64,000 bases of DNA. Origin: Iodobacter fluviatilis. Lineage in GTDB: Bacteria > Pseudomonadota > Gammaproteobacteria > Burkholderiales > Chitinibacteraceae. Numbering within the stretch: the stretch's first letter is position 1; each line of letters starts with the position of its first letter. The notes beneath the pieces were generated by a model. It was not told the DNA's origin. It worked only from the letters and a program-made list of their open reading frames with translations, and ran no database searches. Location: positions 4,216,001 to 4,280,000 of the forward strand of contig NZ_CP025781.1 of NCBI RefSeq assembly GCF_004194535.1. Reading direction: 5' to 3'. The translations under genes were made by a program, and so were the position numbers. Below are positions 45,762 to 56,514 of the stretch, piece by piece.

Positions 45762-47759
45762 TTAGCTATAAACACGGCCAAGAAGCTGCCGGTGGCTTTC
45801 GAACTGATCGAGCACATCGCGGGTAATTTGCTCCGGAGAGAAGCCCATTAGGTCGTATTCCTGGCTGCCGTTGTACAGATAAACCTCAGCCCGGTAGTAA
45901 CGCGTACGCCCTTCATCATCTTCTGGTGATTCGCTTGGGGGCGTCTGATAGCCGTCCAAGCTCACCTCATAGACAAATGGGTTTCCCTCACCCATCTCGA
46001 TCCGCACGCCCATGCAGCGCTTGGACTTGCCAAGCAAAGTCTTCACATCCAAGCCTTGATCACGCAATAGCACAGCCGCCACTTCGAGAGCTGGCATCAC
46101 TTTACGATCCATAAAGCACTGTACTACTGCTTGGGTAGGGTGCAGGTCTAGAGCGGTCAAGCGCTCACTGAAACCATGACGCCCACGTTCAGCAAGTTGC
46201 GCTTGCTCCTGTTCGATGGCGACATCCTGACGCATGGCCTTGTGCAAGCCAAACATAAAAAAGATCAACACCACCGAAAAGGGCAGCCCCGCCAGCACCA
46301 CCATGGTTTGCATTGCTTCGAAATTACCAGCGAACAAGAGCCCGATGGTTACTAGAGTGATCACCAATGACCAAAAGATTCGCAACCAGTGCGGCGCATC
46401 TTCGTCAACATTGCCGCCTTTGCAAGAAAGATTAGCCATCATCACCGCGCCAGAATCTGCGGGGGTCAGAAATAGTACAAAGCCAACAAAGATCGACACG
46501 CCGATCACCACCTTCGACGCGGGGTAGTGCTCAAGCAACAGATAGATCGACATCGACGGTTGCTCTAGGGCTGTTCGCCCCAACTCTACTGCGCCATGAT
46601 TGAGCACCAGATCAAGCGCTGAATTCCCGAAGATCGATAACCAAGCGAGGGTGAAGCCCAGTGGAATCAGTAGTACGCCCGCCACCAGTTCACGCACCGT
46701 ACGACCACGAGAAATACGCGCGATGAACATGCCCACAAATGGAGCCCATGAAATCCACCACGCCCAGTAAAACACCGTCCACAAGCCCATCCAACGTTCG
46801 GCTTTCTCGCCATCACCTGTATATACATAGAGATCGAAAGTTTTCAGTACGATGCCGTTCATGTAATCACCAATATTCTGCACAAAACCATTAAGCAGGT
46901 GCAGGGTTGGGCCGAACAACAAAACAAAAATCAACAACCCGCTAAATAGCACGATGTTAAGGTTGGATAGGCGGCGGATTCCGTTTTCCACGCCGGACAC
47001 AGCTGCGATCGTTGCCACCGTGCTCATCACGATAATCACGATCAGGAGATTGGTATTGCTGTGCGCCATCCCGAACAGGTTTTCCAAGCCAGAGGACACC
47101 TGCATCGAGCCGATCCCCAGATTGGTCACTAGCCCCAATAGCGTCACGAACATGCCGAATCCATCTACCGCGTGACCCGCTGCGCCCCTTACCCAACGTT
47201 CGCCCACTAGCGGGAACAACGCTGAACGCAGCGCCAATGGCTGATTATGCCGATAGGCAAAGTACGCCACGGCCAAACCAACTAAGGCGTAGATTGCCCA
47301 GCCGTGCAGCCCCCAGTGCAGGAAGGTCAGCTGCAAAGCTTGGCGGGCGGCCTGAGCGGTGGCTGCCGTGCCTTCGGGCGGGTTAAAGTAGTGGTCAAGC
47401 GGTTCTGACGCGCCGAAATACAGTAGCGAAATGCCAATGCCCGAGGAGAACAGCATCCCAGTCCAGGCTCCGTAACTGAAATCCGGTGTATCGTCTTTGC
47501 TGCCCAATTTGAGCTTGCCATAAGACGAAAACCCTACACCAACGACAAATAACAGGTAGGCGGCGATCACGATCATGTAATACCAGCCAAAGCTACGCGA
47601 CAACCAAGCTTGGGCCACACCCAGCACTCGACCGGCCTCTTGCGGAGCGGCGATCAAAATGGCAGTCAGTAACAATATCATTACGGTAGAGGTGTAGAAC
47701 ACCCAACCGTTGACCTGCACCTTTTCTGGCGAGGTCTTTATAAGAGAGGCAGAACTCAT
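45762..47759 (-). CDS. betT: Choline transporter, BCCT family
   Basis: 665 residues: about 12 membrane helices of the BCCT fold, including the Trp-rich signature (WTVFYWAWWISWAPFVGMFIARISRGRT), followed by a long cytoplasmic C-terminal domain of about 150 residues. The long C-terminal tail is the BetT/BetS type used for osmotic activation. It imports choline at the cost of proton or sodium motive force. It is transcribed away from betI, so the betIBA genes and betT are divergently placed, as in E. coli. Confidence 0.94.
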   Translation of the reverse strand: MSSASLIKTSPEKVQVNGWVFYTSTVMILLLTAILIAAPQEAGRVLGVAQAWLSRSFGWYYMIVIAAYLLFVVGVGFSSYGKLKLGSKDDTPDFSYGAWTGMLFSSGIGISLLYFGASEPLDHYFNPPEGTAATAQAARQALQLTFLHWGLHGWAIYALVGLAVAYFAYRHNQPLALRSALFPLVGERWVRGAAGHAVDGFGMFVTLLGLVTNLGIGSMQVSSGLENLFGMAHSNTNLLIVIIVMSTVATIAAVSGVENGIRRLSNLNIVLFSGLLIFVLLFGPTLHLLNGFVQNIGDYMNGIVLKTFDLYVYTGDGEKAERWMGLWTVFYWAWWISWAPFVGMFIARISRGRTVRELVAGVLLIPLGFTLAWLSIFGNSALDLVLNHGAVELGRTALEQPSMSIYLLLEHYPASKVVIGVSIFVGFVLFLTPADSGAVMMANLSCKGGNVDEDAPHWLRIFWSLVITLVTIGLLFAGNFEAMQTMVVLAGLPFSVVLIFFMFGLHKAMRQDVAIEQEQAQLAERGRHGFSERLTALDLHPTQAVVQCFMDRKVMPALEVAAVLLRDQGLDVKTLLGKSKRCMGVRIEMGEGNPFVYEVSLDGYQTPPSESPEDDEGRTRYYRAEVYLYNGSQEYDLMGFSPEQITRDVLDQFESHRQLLGRVYS

Positions 47760-48327
47760 GACGCAGATGCTCCAGACTGGGCGATAAGAAGAACAAAAAA
47801 CAACACTTTACCCGCGCCCAGTCGTTGCGTTAGCCGTTGACCGACTGGCACTAAACAGGCTATGTCTGCGTAAAATGTTGAAATAGAGTTGAGTAGATAC
47901 TTACTCTTTAAATCGGGTGTGCACGTTTTTTTCTTGCGCACTGCTTTTTGCATAAAGCGGCATTGCCACTAAGCAAAAAAACAAACAGATCTTTTTAGTG
48001 ACCCATCCCCTTGCTGTGAACAATCGAGGCTGCTACGGGGCTCATAAGCCCCGCACAAAGACCGCGTTTATTGCATTCGCCGCTATTTTCTAATTAAAAA
48101 AATCTTGATTTCAGTTTTTAACCATTAACGCAGACATGGCCAATAAAAAGGCCCTCACCTCACATAAACGGTGTTGATTGCTACGCTCACGGGCAAAAAA
48201 AATTGCACCCTCAATGAGAATGCCTTTGCTTATTCGACAGGCCTCAGGAATTTGTCGATGCCATGTGTTGCTATTTTTACTAGGAAAAAACGATATATCG
48301 TAATCATTTGTCGTAGAGCTTATTCTT
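47760..48327. other. Intergenic region between betT and betI
   Basis: About 570 bp ahead of the operator. It must hold the betT promoter. A GC-rich hairpin CGGGGCT-CATA-AGCCCCG lies at 48036-48053. No gene is supported; only one BetI-type palindrome (48328-48351) is visible, near betI. Confidence 0.5.
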
Positions 48328-48351
48328 TTTTAATTGAACGTTCAATTAAAA
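48328..48351. promoter_or_regulatory. Likely BetI operator, 24-bp perfect palindrome
   Basis: Half-site TTTTAATTGAAC and its exact complement meet without a spacer, 70 bp ahead of betI. The centre matches the TTGAACGTTCAA core known for BetI boxes of E. coli and relatives. BetI should bind it without choline and repress betIBA, and possibly betT. Confidence 0.85.
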
Positions 48352-48420
48352 CAAAATAGACTGTCTTTCAAAGACAACGGATGCTCAACACTCGTTTCAA
48401 AGCATAAAGAGAGATGCACC

Positions 48421-49014
48421 ATGCCTAAGGTCGGTATGCACCCTATTCGCCGCCAGCAGTTGATAAACGCCACGTTGATGGCCATTGATCAGGTCGGAAT
48501 GGAAGATGCTAGCATTGCCATGATCGCCCGTTTTGCGGGGGTTTCAAATGGCATCATCAGTCACTATTTTCAGGGTAAAAATGGCCTGCTCGCCGCCACG
48601 ATGCGGTACCTAATGAATACTTTGACCGAGAACGTCCACGTACAGCGAAATGCGTTGGAAGACAACAGCCCACGTGCGCATCTCCAAGTCATTATCGAAG
48701 GTAACTTCGATGCCAGCCAAGTCAACAGCCCCGCCATGAAAACTTGGCTAGCCTTTTGGGCCGCCAGCATGCACCACCCGTCTTTACACAGATTGCAGCG
48801 AATCAACGATCGCCGCCTGTACTCGAATCTGTGTTGCCAGTTCCGGCGGGTTCTGCCTCTACCCGATGCGCGCAGCGCAGCACGCGGCTTGGCAGCCTTG
48901 ATTGACGGTCTGTGGTTACGCGGTGCACTGTCAGGTGATTCTTTCGACACAAGGCAGGCGCAACAAATCGCTTATGAATACATGGATTACCAATTAGCCA
49001 AGCAGGCGAGCTAA
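48421..49014 (+). CDS. betI: Transcriptional repressor BetI
   Basis: 197 residues from the ATG at 48421, the family start [19 protein letters not shown]; a longer in-frame extension to 48334 would run through the operator and is rejected. TetR-type HTH ([31 protein letters not shown]) is followed by the BetI ligand domain ([27 protein letters not shown]). It represses choline-to-betaine genes in the absence of choline. First gene of the betI-betB-betA operon. Confidence 0.97.
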   Translation: MPKVGMHPIRRQQLINATLMAIDQVGMEDASIAMIARFAGVSNGIISHYFQGKNGLLAATMRYLMNTLTENVHVQRNALEDNSPRAHLQVIIEGNFDASQVNSPAMKTWLAFWAASMHHPSLHRLQRINDRRLYSNLCCQFRRVLPLPDARSAARGLAALIDGLWLRGALSGDSFDTRQAQQIAYEYMDYQLAKQAS

Positions 49015-49129
49015 AACACACATCAAACGACCACGGCCTGAACGCCTGTTGATCAATGTTTCCCGAGTTTTAATAAGCAGCACCTTTTTGGCGATTAACG
49101 CCAACCACTTATGCACCTGTGAGGATTTT

Positions 49130-50602
49130 ATGGCCCGTTTTGAATTGCAAAAACTCTACATTGATGGTGGTTATAGCGACGCTGGCAGCGTTGCCACCTT
49201 CGATGCCATTAACCCGGCTAACGGTGAAGTTCTCGCCAAGGTGCAATGTGCAACCAAAGAAGATGTCGAGCGCGCTGTCGTCAGCGCTGAAAAAGGACAA
49301 AAAATCTGGGCGGCACTCACCGCGGTGGAGCGTTCGCGCATCCTGCATCGTGCAGTCGAAATCTTGCGCGAGCGCAACGATGAATTATCGGCCCTAGAAA
49401 CACTTGACACCGGCAAACCGTTATCCGAAACCAAGTACGTCGATATCGTCACCGGTGCTGACGTACTGGAATACTACGCTGGGCTGGCCCCTAGTATCGA
49501 AGGTGCACAGATTCCACTACGCACTACTTCATTTGTCTACACCCGTCGCGAGCCACTGGGTGTTGTGGCAGGTATCGGCGCATGGAACTACCCGATTCAG
49601 ATCGCGCTATGGAAATCCGCGCCAGCGCTGGCAGCTGGGAACGCGATGATATTCAAGCCAAGCGAAGTCACCTCCCTAACAGCGGTGAAATTGGCTGAAA
49701 TCTATACCGAAGCTGGCGTTCCGAACGGTGTATTTAACGTCCTGACCGGCAGCGGCCATGAAGTTGGCACTTGGCTGACCGAGCACCCGCGCATCGCAAA
49801 AATCTCTTTTACTGGTGGGACCATTACCGGCAAGAAAGTCATGGCCAACGCTTCGAGTTCATCGCTCAAAGATGTGACCATGGAATTGGGCGGCAAATCC
49901 CCACTCATCATTTTTGACGACGCCGATCTAGATCGCGCGGCCGATACCGCGATGATGGCCAATTTTTACAGCTCCGGACAGGTTTGCACCAACGGTACTC
50001 GCGTGTTCGTGCCAAAGCATCTGCAAGCGGCCTTCGAAGCCAAAATCGTGGAACGCGTTGCCCGCATCCGTATTGGCAGCCCTGAAGATGAAAATACCAA
50101 CTTTGGCCCGCTAGTCAGCTTTGCACAGATGGAAAGCGTGCTTGGCTATATCGCCAAAGGTGAGAAACAAGGTGCCCGGCTGCTGTGTGGTGGCAACCGC
50201 CTAACCGATGGTGATTTGGCCAAAGGCGCATTTGTAGCCCCGACTGTGTTCACTGACTGCACCGATGAGATGACAATTGTTCGGGAAGAAATATTCGGCC
50301 CAGTGATGAGCATCCTAACCTACGAAACCGAAGAAGAGGTGATCCGTCGTGCGAACGATACGCACTTTGGTCTCGCTGCCGGTTTGATCACCAAAGACCT
50401 AAACCGTGCCCACCGAGTCATTCACCAACTGGAGGCCGGCATCTGCTGGATCAACGCTTGGGGCGAATCCGATGCCAAGATGCCAGTCGGTGGATACAAG
50501 CAATCAGGCGTGGGACGTGAGAATGGGATTAGCTCGCTGAACAACTTTACCCGTATCAAATCGGTACAAGTAGAGCTAGGCGACTACATCTCAGTGTTCT
50601 AA
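49130..50602 (+). CDS. betB: Betaine aldehyde dehydrogenase
   Basis: 490 residues from the ATG at 49130 ([15 protein letters not shown]) with a GAGG site before it. ALDH motifs: [30 protein letters not shown], catalytic Glu in [10 protein letters not shown] and catalytic Cys in [11 protein letters not shown]. The C-terminal [22 protein letters not shown] and [27 protein letters not shown] confirm BetB. It makes glycine betaine from betaine aldehyde with NAD(P). It follows betI by 115 bp and precedes betA by about 66 bp. Confidence 0.97.
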   Translation: MARFELQKLYIDGGYSDAGSVATFDAINPANGEVLAKVQCATKEDVERAVVSAEKGQKIWAALTAVERSRILHRAVEILRERNDELSALETLDTGKPLSETKYVDIVTGADVLEYYAGLAPSIEGAQIPLRTTSFVYTRREPLGVVAGIGAWNYPIQIALWKSAPALAAGNAMIFKPSEVTSLTAVKLAEIYTEAGVPNGVFNVLTGSGHEVGTWLTEHPRIAKISFTGGTITGKKVMANASSSSLKDVTMELGGKSPLIIFDDADLDRAADTAMMANFYSSGQVCTNGTRVFVPKHLQAAFEAKIVERVARIRIGSPEDENTNFGPLVSFAQMESVLGYIAKGEKQGARLLCGGNRLTDGDLAKGAFVAPTVFTDCTDEMTIVREEIFGPVMSILTYETEEEVIRRANDTHFGLAAGLITKDLNRAHRVIHQLEAGICWINAWGESDAKMPVGGYKQSGVGRENGISSLNNFTRIKSVQVELGDYISVF

Positions 50603-50668
50603 AAACCGAGCATTACTCACGATGAGTGCGAAGCACTCCCCTGACCCTATTCAAAGAAGGTGCACCCC

Positions 50669-52369
50669 ATGTCTCAAGAGTTCGACTACATCATCATCGG
50701 TGCTGGCTCTGCCGGTAATACTTTAGCGGCACGACTAACTGAAGACGAAGGGGTCACTGTCTTACTACTGGAAGCCGGTGGCCCGGACCATCGTCTAGAT
50801 TTTCGCACGCAAATGCCAGCGGCATTAGCGTTTCCACTTCAAGGCCGTCGCTACAACTGGGCCTATGAGACTGATCCGGAGCCACATATGGACGGCCGCA
50901 AGATGGAGTGCGGTCGCGGCAAGGGTTTGGGTGGCTCTTCCTTGATTAACGGGATGTGCTACATCCGTGGCAATGCTATGGATTATGACGGCTGGGCCAA
51001 ATTACCAGGATTGGAAGACTGGGCCTATCTGGATTGCCTCCCTTATTTTCTTAAAGCGGAAACCCGCGACATTGGTGCTAACCATTATCACGGAGGCGAA
51101 GGCCCAGTCAGTGTGACTACGCCCAAAGCCGGTAACAACCCATTATTCCACGCCATGGTTGAAGCCGGCGTACAAGCCGGTTATCCACGTACTGAAGACT
51201 TAAATGGCTACCAGCAAGAAGGCTTCGGCCCGATGGATCGTACCGTGACGCCAAACGGCCGTCGTTCCAGTACCGCCCGTGGTTACTTGGATGTGGCCAA
51301 AAAGCGTTCGACCCTAACCATCGTCACTCACGCCCTAACCGATAAGGTTCTGTTTGAAGGCAAGCGTGCCATTGGCGTACGCTACCTGACCGGAGCCGCA
51401 GAAGAGCGCATTGAAGCCCGTGCCCGCAAGGAAGTGCTGGTGTGCAGCGGCGCAATCGCCTCACCGCAAATCCTCCAACGCTCTGGCATCGGCCCAGCTA
51501 AGCTGCTAGAAAGCCTGGATATTCCAGTGGTCCACGATCTGCCTGGTGTTGGTGAAAACCTGCAAGACCATCTAGAGCTATACCTACAATACGCATGCAC
51601 CCAACCCGTTTCTCTGTACCCATCACAGCTCTGGTATAACCAACCCGCCATCGGCGCAGAGTGGTTACTCAATGGTAGCGGAATCGGGGCCAGCAACCAT
51701 TTTGAAGCAGGCGGCTTTATCCGTACCCGTAAAGAATTCGCATGGCCGAACATTCAATACCACTTTCTCCCCATAGCGATTAACTACAACGGCAGCAACG
51801 GTGTCAAAGAGCACGGCTTTCAAGCGCACATGGGCTCCATGCGTTCGCCAAGCCGTGGCCGCATCCAGCTGAAGTCACAGAACCCGCGCGAATACCCAAG
51901 CATTCTCTTCAATTACATGTCCACCGCGCAGGACTGGCAGGAATTTCGTGATGGCATCCGCCTGACTAGGGAAATCATGCAACAACCTGCACTGGATGCT
52001 TTCCGGGGACGTGAAATCAGCCCAGGCATCGACCTGCAGACTGATGAGCAACTGGACACGTTTATCCGCGAGCACGCCGAAACCGCATTCCACCCATCCT
52101 GCTCATGCAAGATGGGCACTGACGAAATGGCCGTGGTCGATACAGAAGGTCGCGTGCATGGCATACAAGGCCTGCGTGTGATCGACGCCTCAATCATGCC
52201 AATCATCACCACCGGCAACCTGAACGCACCCACGATCATGATCGCCGAAAAAATGGCCGACAAAATCCGTGGTCGCAAGCCACTGCCTCGTAGCACCGCT
52301 AATTACTATGTGGCAGGCGATACGCCGGTGCGCGGTAACCCGCTGCGTAAAATAAGTAGTACTGCGTAA
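50669..52369 (+). CDS. betA: Choline dehydrogenase
   Basis: 566 residues from the ATG at 50669 ([23 protein letters not shown]), with an AGAAGG site upstream. GMC oxidoreductase signatures: the FAD Rossmann motif, [37 protein letters not shown], and the catalytic His region [15 protein letters not shown] with the C-terminal [17 protein letters not shown]. It oxidises choline to betaine aldehyde (and can continue to glycine betaine). Last gene of the bet operon, closed by a strong terminator. Confidence 0.97.
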   Translation: MSQEFDYIIIGAGSAGNTLAARLTEDEGVTVLLLEAGGPDHRLDFRTQMPAALAFPLQGRRYNWAYETDPEPHMDGRKMECGRGKGLGGSSLINGMCYIRGNAMDYDGWAKLPGLEDWAYLDCLPYFLKAETRDIGANHYHGGEGPVSVTTPKAGNNPLFHAMVEAGVQAGYPRTEDLNGYQQEGFGPMDRTVTPNGRRSSTARGYLDVAKKRSTLTIVTHALTDKVLFEGKRAIGVRYLTGAAEERIEARARKEVLVCSGAIASPQILQRSGIGPAKLLESLDIPVVHDLPGVGENLQDHLELYLQYACTQPVSLYPSQLWYNQPAIGAEWLLNGSGIGASNHFEAGGFIRTRKEFAWPNIQYHFLPIAINYNGSNGVKEHGFQAHMGSMRSPSRGRIQLKSQNPREYPSILFNYMSTAQDWQEFRDGIRLTREIMQQPALDAFRGREISPGIDLQTDEQLDTFIREHAETAFHPSCSCKMGTDEMAVVDTEGRVHGIQGLRVIDASIMPIITTGNLNAPTIMIAEKMADKIRGRKPLPRSTANYYVAGDTPVRGNPLRKISSTA

Positions 52370-52494
52370 TTAGCTACAAAACAGGCTTGGAGACACAGGA
52401 AGAAATGACCGGATATATTAGTTTTTTTACCATCGATTTCGCCGCCATTTGCGTTTAAATGACGCAGCCCACCGCGCATTGCGCTATCACGGTT

Positions 52495-52533
52495 AAAACA
52501 ATGCCGATCCTTACAAAAGGATCGGCATTGTTT
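52495..52533. terminator. Bidirectional terminator between betA and the AGCS gene
   Basis: AAAACAATGCCGATCC and GGATCGGCATTGTTT form a 15-bp stem with an eight-base loop, with A/T-rich arms on both sides. It closes both betA and the convergent symporter gene. Confidence 0.92.
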
Positions 52534-52539
52534 ACTTGG

Positions 52540-54006
52540 CTAAGCTTTGGGTGCTTCTGGCACAAGTTCAGATTCTAAGTGCTTTACATGCCAATGTTTG
52601 GCTACATTCAAGCCCAATGCCTTGGGGTTAAATACAGGCTCTTGATTCAGACTTAGTTGTTGTTCATAGTCTTTTAACGTGGCCAGCGCTGGTTTTTGTA
52701 GCGCTAATATGGCAATGATATTAAGCCAAGCCATCAGCCCAACCCCCATATCGCCCAATCCCCAAGCTAACTCGGCAGTACGAATGCAGCCATAAAACGA
52801 TACGGCAAGAATGGCTATTTTTAAAACAAAAAATAGTCCGGCAGAAGGAATCTTTCGGGCTAAAAATGCGATATTGGTTTCGGCAATATAGTAGTAAGCC
52901 AAAATCGTAGTGAAGGCGAAAAAGAACAGGGCGATACCGACAAACATGGAGCCAAAGCCAGGCAGGGCTTGCTCTACAGCGGCCTGAGTAAAATCACTCC
53001 CCGCTGTCATGCCAGCCAATCCTGTAAAAATAGCCTGCCCATCGGGTGCAACCACATTGTATTTGCCGGTAATTAAAATCATAAAGGCGGTGGCAGAGCA
53101 CACAAAGAGCGTGTCAATATACACAGAAAATGCCTGTACTAAGCCTTGTTGGGCAGGGTGTTTGACTTCCGCCGCAGCGGCCGCATGGGGCCCCGTACCT
53201 TGGCCCGCTTCATTGGAATAAATGCCGCGTTTTACGCCCCACTGAATCGCCAAGCCCAACATAGCTCCCATGCCTGCCTCAGTACCAAAGGCGGAGCGAA
53301 TAATCAACATGAATACATCGGGTAATTGCTGGATATTGAGCAGAATCACCACAAAGGCAATCAGGATATAACCCAGCGCCATAAACGGCACCACCACCTG
53401 TGCCACCTTGGCAATGCGTTTTACCCCACCAAAAATAATCATCCCAAGTAAAAGCACCACAATCGCGCCCGTGACTTCTGGGCTAAGGCCAAACGCTGTC
53501 TTTAAGCCAGCGGCAATCCCATTGGCCTGTACGCCGGGCATAAGCACTCCACAGGCGATAACAGTGACAATAGCAAACAGCATGGAATACCATTTCCAGC
53601 CCAAGCCTTTTTCAATATAAAAAGCGGGGCCACCTCGATACTGGCCTTCGTGTTTTTCGTGATAAATCTGCCCGAGTACTGATTCGATATAAGCCGTGCT
53701 AGCACCTAAAAAAGCCACTACCCACATCCAGAAAATAGCGCCCGGTCCACCAAAAGAGATCGCGGTGGCAACCCCGGCAATATTACCGGTTCCAACGCGA
53801 CCAGAAAGCGATAAAGACAAGGCTTGAAACGAGGAAACACCCGCATCAGAAGCTTTGCCTTTGAACATCAGGCGAATCATTTCGCGAATATGGCGAACTT
53901 GCATAAAGCGGGTGCGAATCGAAAAATACAGGCCAACACCAAGGCATAAGTAAATAAGGGCAGGGCTCCAGACCCAGCTATTAACTGCATTAACCCATTC
54001 TTGCAT
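52540..54006 (-). CDS. Alanine/glycine:cation symporter (AGCS family)
   Basis: 488 residues from the ATG at 54006, where a GGAG site precedes; the longer open frame to 54129 is non-conserved. About ten membrane helices and the AGCS signature (FQALSLSLSGRVGTGNIAGVATAISFGGPGAIFWMWVVAFLGASTAYIESVLGQIYH). Further blocks: SNEAGQGTGPHAAAAAEVKHPAQQGLVQAF. It takes up alanine or glycine with sodium. Its position between the bet genes and the decarboxylase pair is not clearly linked to either. Confidence 0.93.
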   Translation of the reverse strand: MQEWVNAVNSWVWSPALIYLCLGVGLYFSIRTRFMQVRHIREMIRLMFKGKASDAGVSSFQALSLSLSGRVGTGNIAGVATAISFGGPGAIFWMWVVAFLGASTAYIESVLGQIYHEKHEGQYRGGPAFYIEKGLGWKWYSMLFAIVTVIACGVLMPGVQANGIAAGLKTAFGLSPEVTGAIVVLLLGMIIFGGVKRIAKVAQVVVPFMALGYILIAFVVILLNIQQLPDVFMLIIRSAFGTEAGMGAMLGLAIQWGVKRGIYSNEAGQGTGPHAAAAAEVKHPAQQGLVQAFSVYIDTLFVCSATAFMILITGKYNVVAPDGQAIFTGLAGMTAGSDFTQAAVEQALPGFGSMFVGIALFFFAFTTILAYYYIAETNIAFLARKIPSAGLFFVLKIAILAVSFYGCIRTAELAWGLGDMGVGLMAWLNIIAILALQKPALATLKDYEQQLSLNQEPVFNPKALGLNVAKHWHVKHLESELVPEAPKA

Positions 54007-54310
54007 ATGCTCTCCAGACGCATTTGGAATGCGAAATATGTCAAAGGAGGGCCATTGTTGAGCACAATGTGACACTTTATCACTAGGGATTTCCCTTGGG
54101 CAGTAAGTCAAGCGCAACAAATATGTCAAAGGAATTGATAAATTGTTCTTTGTATATATCCTTAAATAATAATGATTCGCACTACCTTGGTGAATTCTGC
54201 GTGGTAGCCTTGCGTTGGCTCGTGGTTAATCTAATTTCTCACAAGGAAAGGATGAAGCCATGATCTTTTTCCAATCGACTTAGTATTTCAATACATGGGA
54301 GTGATATCTT
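54007..54310. other. Divergent promoter region with possible short leader frame
   Basis: About 300 bp between the symporter and the oxygenase gene. A seven-codon frame (ATG 54260 to TAG 54283, MIFFQST) has an AAGGAAAGGATG site before it and ends 27 bp before the oxygenase start, so a leader or reinitiation effect is conceivable. A GGGAG site precedes ATG 54311. Confidence 0.4.
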
Positions 54311-55108
54311 ATGGGACAAAGAATAGTCAGAATTGCAAATAAATTGTCAGCTAATATTATTCAAGAATTGATTCATGATGATATTGTGGCCATCGTCATC
54401 GAAGGGTATTATCCAGCGCATTTATGTGATTTACTAAGCCACAATATATTGCATAGCAAAGAGATTGATCCCTACACCCATGAGGTAGTAGAAGATAAAG
54501 TGCTTTTACAAAAATATTTTGGCGTTGATCGTATTGGTATCCCATTTAATAGTACCTACAACATAACAAGCCCTGCAGAAATAAATAATTACTATGGCGA
54601 AGTCAATGCGCAAACTGAGCGTTTACGTCGATATTGCGAATATTACTTATCGCCTATTGATAAATTACGTTTGGAATTAGATGAGCTATTTGTTCCAGGC
54701 GCCACAGTTGGTCATTTCGAAAATAAAAAAATGCTTGCGGGTATTGTGCGAATCAGCAAAGCCGAAAAATCTTATTTAAGTGCTTTAGAACCACACTTTG
54801 ATGCTTTACCCCCTAAGTACGCCCAATTAGATGCGCAATTAGCCGCTAACATTTATGTGAAAGTACCTGATATAGGTGGCGAATTAGAAATATGGGATAT
54901 CCCCGCACTTTCGCCATTTACTCAAGCGCCTGATCAATGGCGGGCTCAACTACCAGCGCCGATTAAAATAAAACCCCAGCTCGGTGATTTAGTGATCTTC
55001 AACTGCCGTAAACCCCACGCAATTTGCGCGTTTGTGGGTGAAGAGCGTATTACCACGCAAATGTTTATGGGGTATCAGTTAGAAAAACCACTTTTGCTTT
55101 GGAATTAG
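54311..55108 (+). CDS. 2-oxoglutarate/Fe(II)-dependent oxygenase
   Basis: 265 residues with the double-stranded beta-helix signatures of non-haem iron oxygenases. The iron ligands are His162 and Asp164 in PHFDALP and His236 in RKPHAICAF, and Arg246 (GEERITTQ) should hold 2-oxoglutarate. The strand IYVKVPDIGGELEIWD and LGDLVIFNCRKPHAI fit prolyl-hydroxylase/phytanoyl-type members. Such enzymes hydroxylate amino acids, peptides or small metabolites using oxygen and 2-oxoglutarate. A PLP decarboxylase starts 10 bp after its stop, so the two enzymes should act in one route, with an amino acid as plausible substrate. No transporter or regulator is in the unit. Confidence 0.85.
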   Translation: MGQRIVRIANKLSANIIQELIHDDIVAIVIEGYYPAHLCDLLSHNILHSKEIDPYTHEVVEDKVLLQKYFGVDRIGIPFNSTYNITSPAEINNYYGEVNAQTERLRRYCEYYLSPIDKLRLELDELFVPGATVGHFENKKMLAGIVRISKAEKSYLSALEPHFDALPPKYAQLDAQLAANIYVKVPDIGGELEIWDIPALSPFTQAPDQWRAQLPAPIKIKPQLGDLVIFNCRKPHAICAFVGEERITTQMFMGYQLEKPLLLWN

Positions 55109-55118
55109 GGTGATAACA

Positions 55119-56513
55119 ATGCAACAAGACTTTAAACAAGCATTGGCTGAGGTAAGTGAATGGATGCATGCCTACCAGCAAAACGTTGTTAAATATCCGG
55201 TTATTTCTGCATTAACAGGCGGCGATATTTTGCAGCAGCTACCGAATTTTGCCCCTAGGGATGCAACGCATTTTTCAGATATATTTGAAGATTTTAAAAA
55301 TATTATTCTACCCGGTATTACCCATTGGCAGCACCCTCAATTCTTTGGCTATTTCCCATCTAATACCAGCCCGCCATCGGTACTGGCTGAAATGTTGGTA
55401 GCTAGCTTAGGCGTGCAATGCATGAGTTGGCTCACCTCACCTGCTGCGACCGAATTAGAAATAAGAATGATGGATTGGCTACGCGATTTATGGGGCTTGC
55501 CGGAGGCGTTTTCGGGGGTGATTCAGGATTCCGCCTCCAGCTCTACATTAATCGCGCTATTAGTAGCAAGAGAGCGAGCGACTCTGTTTCAAATTAATGA
55601 AACTGGTGTAGCAGGGCATAAATTAAGCGCTTATTGCTCATCCGAAGCGCATACCTCCATTGAAAAAGCGATAAAGATCGCTGGGATTGGATTGCAGCAT
55701 TTAAGGAAAATACCCGTAGATGAGCATCAATCAATACGGATTGATTTATTGCAGCAAGCGATTAGCGATGATATTGAGCAAGGCTATACACCGTTTTTTA
55801 TGGTGGGGGCCTTGGGTACGACCGGTAGTACGGCGGTGGATGATTTAGCGGCGATGGCACAAATAGCCAAAGCGCAGCAGATTTGGTTTCACATTGATGC
55901 CGCTTATGCTGGATCGGCGCTGATGCTGCCCAAAGTACGTGAATTGGCGGCTGGATATACCGATGCCGATAGCATGGTGGTGAATCCACATAAATGGCTA
56001 CTTTGCAATTTTGATTGTTCGGCATTTTTTATCCGTGATAAAGAAAGCCTTCTTAAAACATTTACGCTGGGGCTCATCCCTGAATATTTAAAATCACCGA
56101 ATAGCACGGATCAAACTAATTTTATGAATTGGGGCGTAGGCCTTGGGCGTCGTTTTAGGGCCCTGAAGCTCTGGTTTGTCATGCGCTGGTATGGTGTAGA
56201 GGGTTTAAGCCAACTGATTCGGTATCATATTGACTTAAGTGCGGAATTGGAGTGTTGGGTAAGGCAGGACTCTCATTTTGAAGTTTCCGCAAAACGTAAT
56301 TTTAATTTACTTTGCTTTCGTTTAAAAGCCAGTGACGAGATTAATCTGGGGCTGCTACGCCGTATTAACGCCAGCGGCAAAGTATTTATGACTCATACTA
56401 AAATAAATCAACAATTGGCTCTTAGGATGGTGATTGGCCAAACTGAGGTCAATCAGCAGCATGTGAGAGAGGCTTGGCAACTTATTCAAAGCTCAGCAAA
56501 AGATTTGATGTAA
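55119..56513 (+). CDS. Group II PLP decarboxylase, aromatic-L-amino-acid type
   Basis: 464 residues from ATG 55119 (GGGTGA site before it; a GTG at 55110 is also in frame). Group II decarboxylase signatures: THWQHPQFFGYFPSNTSPPSVLAEML, LGVQCMSWLTSPAATELEIRMMDWL, and FMVGALGTTGSTAVDDL. Asp260 lies in HIDAAYAG, and Lys292, the PLP lysine, lies in VVNPHKWLL. It should remove the alpha-carboxyl group of an aromatic or related amino acid to give an amine. The paired oxygenase could hydroxylate the amino acid before or the amine after this step. Operon with 54311, closed by a terminator. Confidence 0.92.
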   Translation: MQQDFKQALAEVSEWMHAYQQNVVKYPVISALTGGDILQQLPNFAPRDATHFSDIFEDFKNIILPGITHWQHPQFFGYFPSNTSPPSVLAEMLVASLGVQCMSWLTSPAATELEIRMMDWLRDLWGLPEAFSGVIQDSASSSTLIALLVARERATLFQINETGVAGHKLSAYCSSEAHTSIEKAIKIAGIGLQHLRKIPVDEHQSIRIDLLQQAISDDIEQGYTPFFMVGALGTTGSTAVDDLAAMAQIAKAQQIWFHIDAAYAGSALMLPKVRELAAGYTDADSMVVNPHKWLLCNFDCSAFFIRDKESLLKTFTLGLIPEYLKSPNSTDQTNFMNWGVGLGRRFRALKLWFVMRWYGVEGLSQLIRYHIDLSAELECWVRQDSHFEVSAKRNFNLLCFRLKASDEINLGLLRRINASGKVFMTHTKINQQLALRMVIGQTEVNQQHVREAWQLIQSSAKDLM

Positions 56514-56514
56514 A

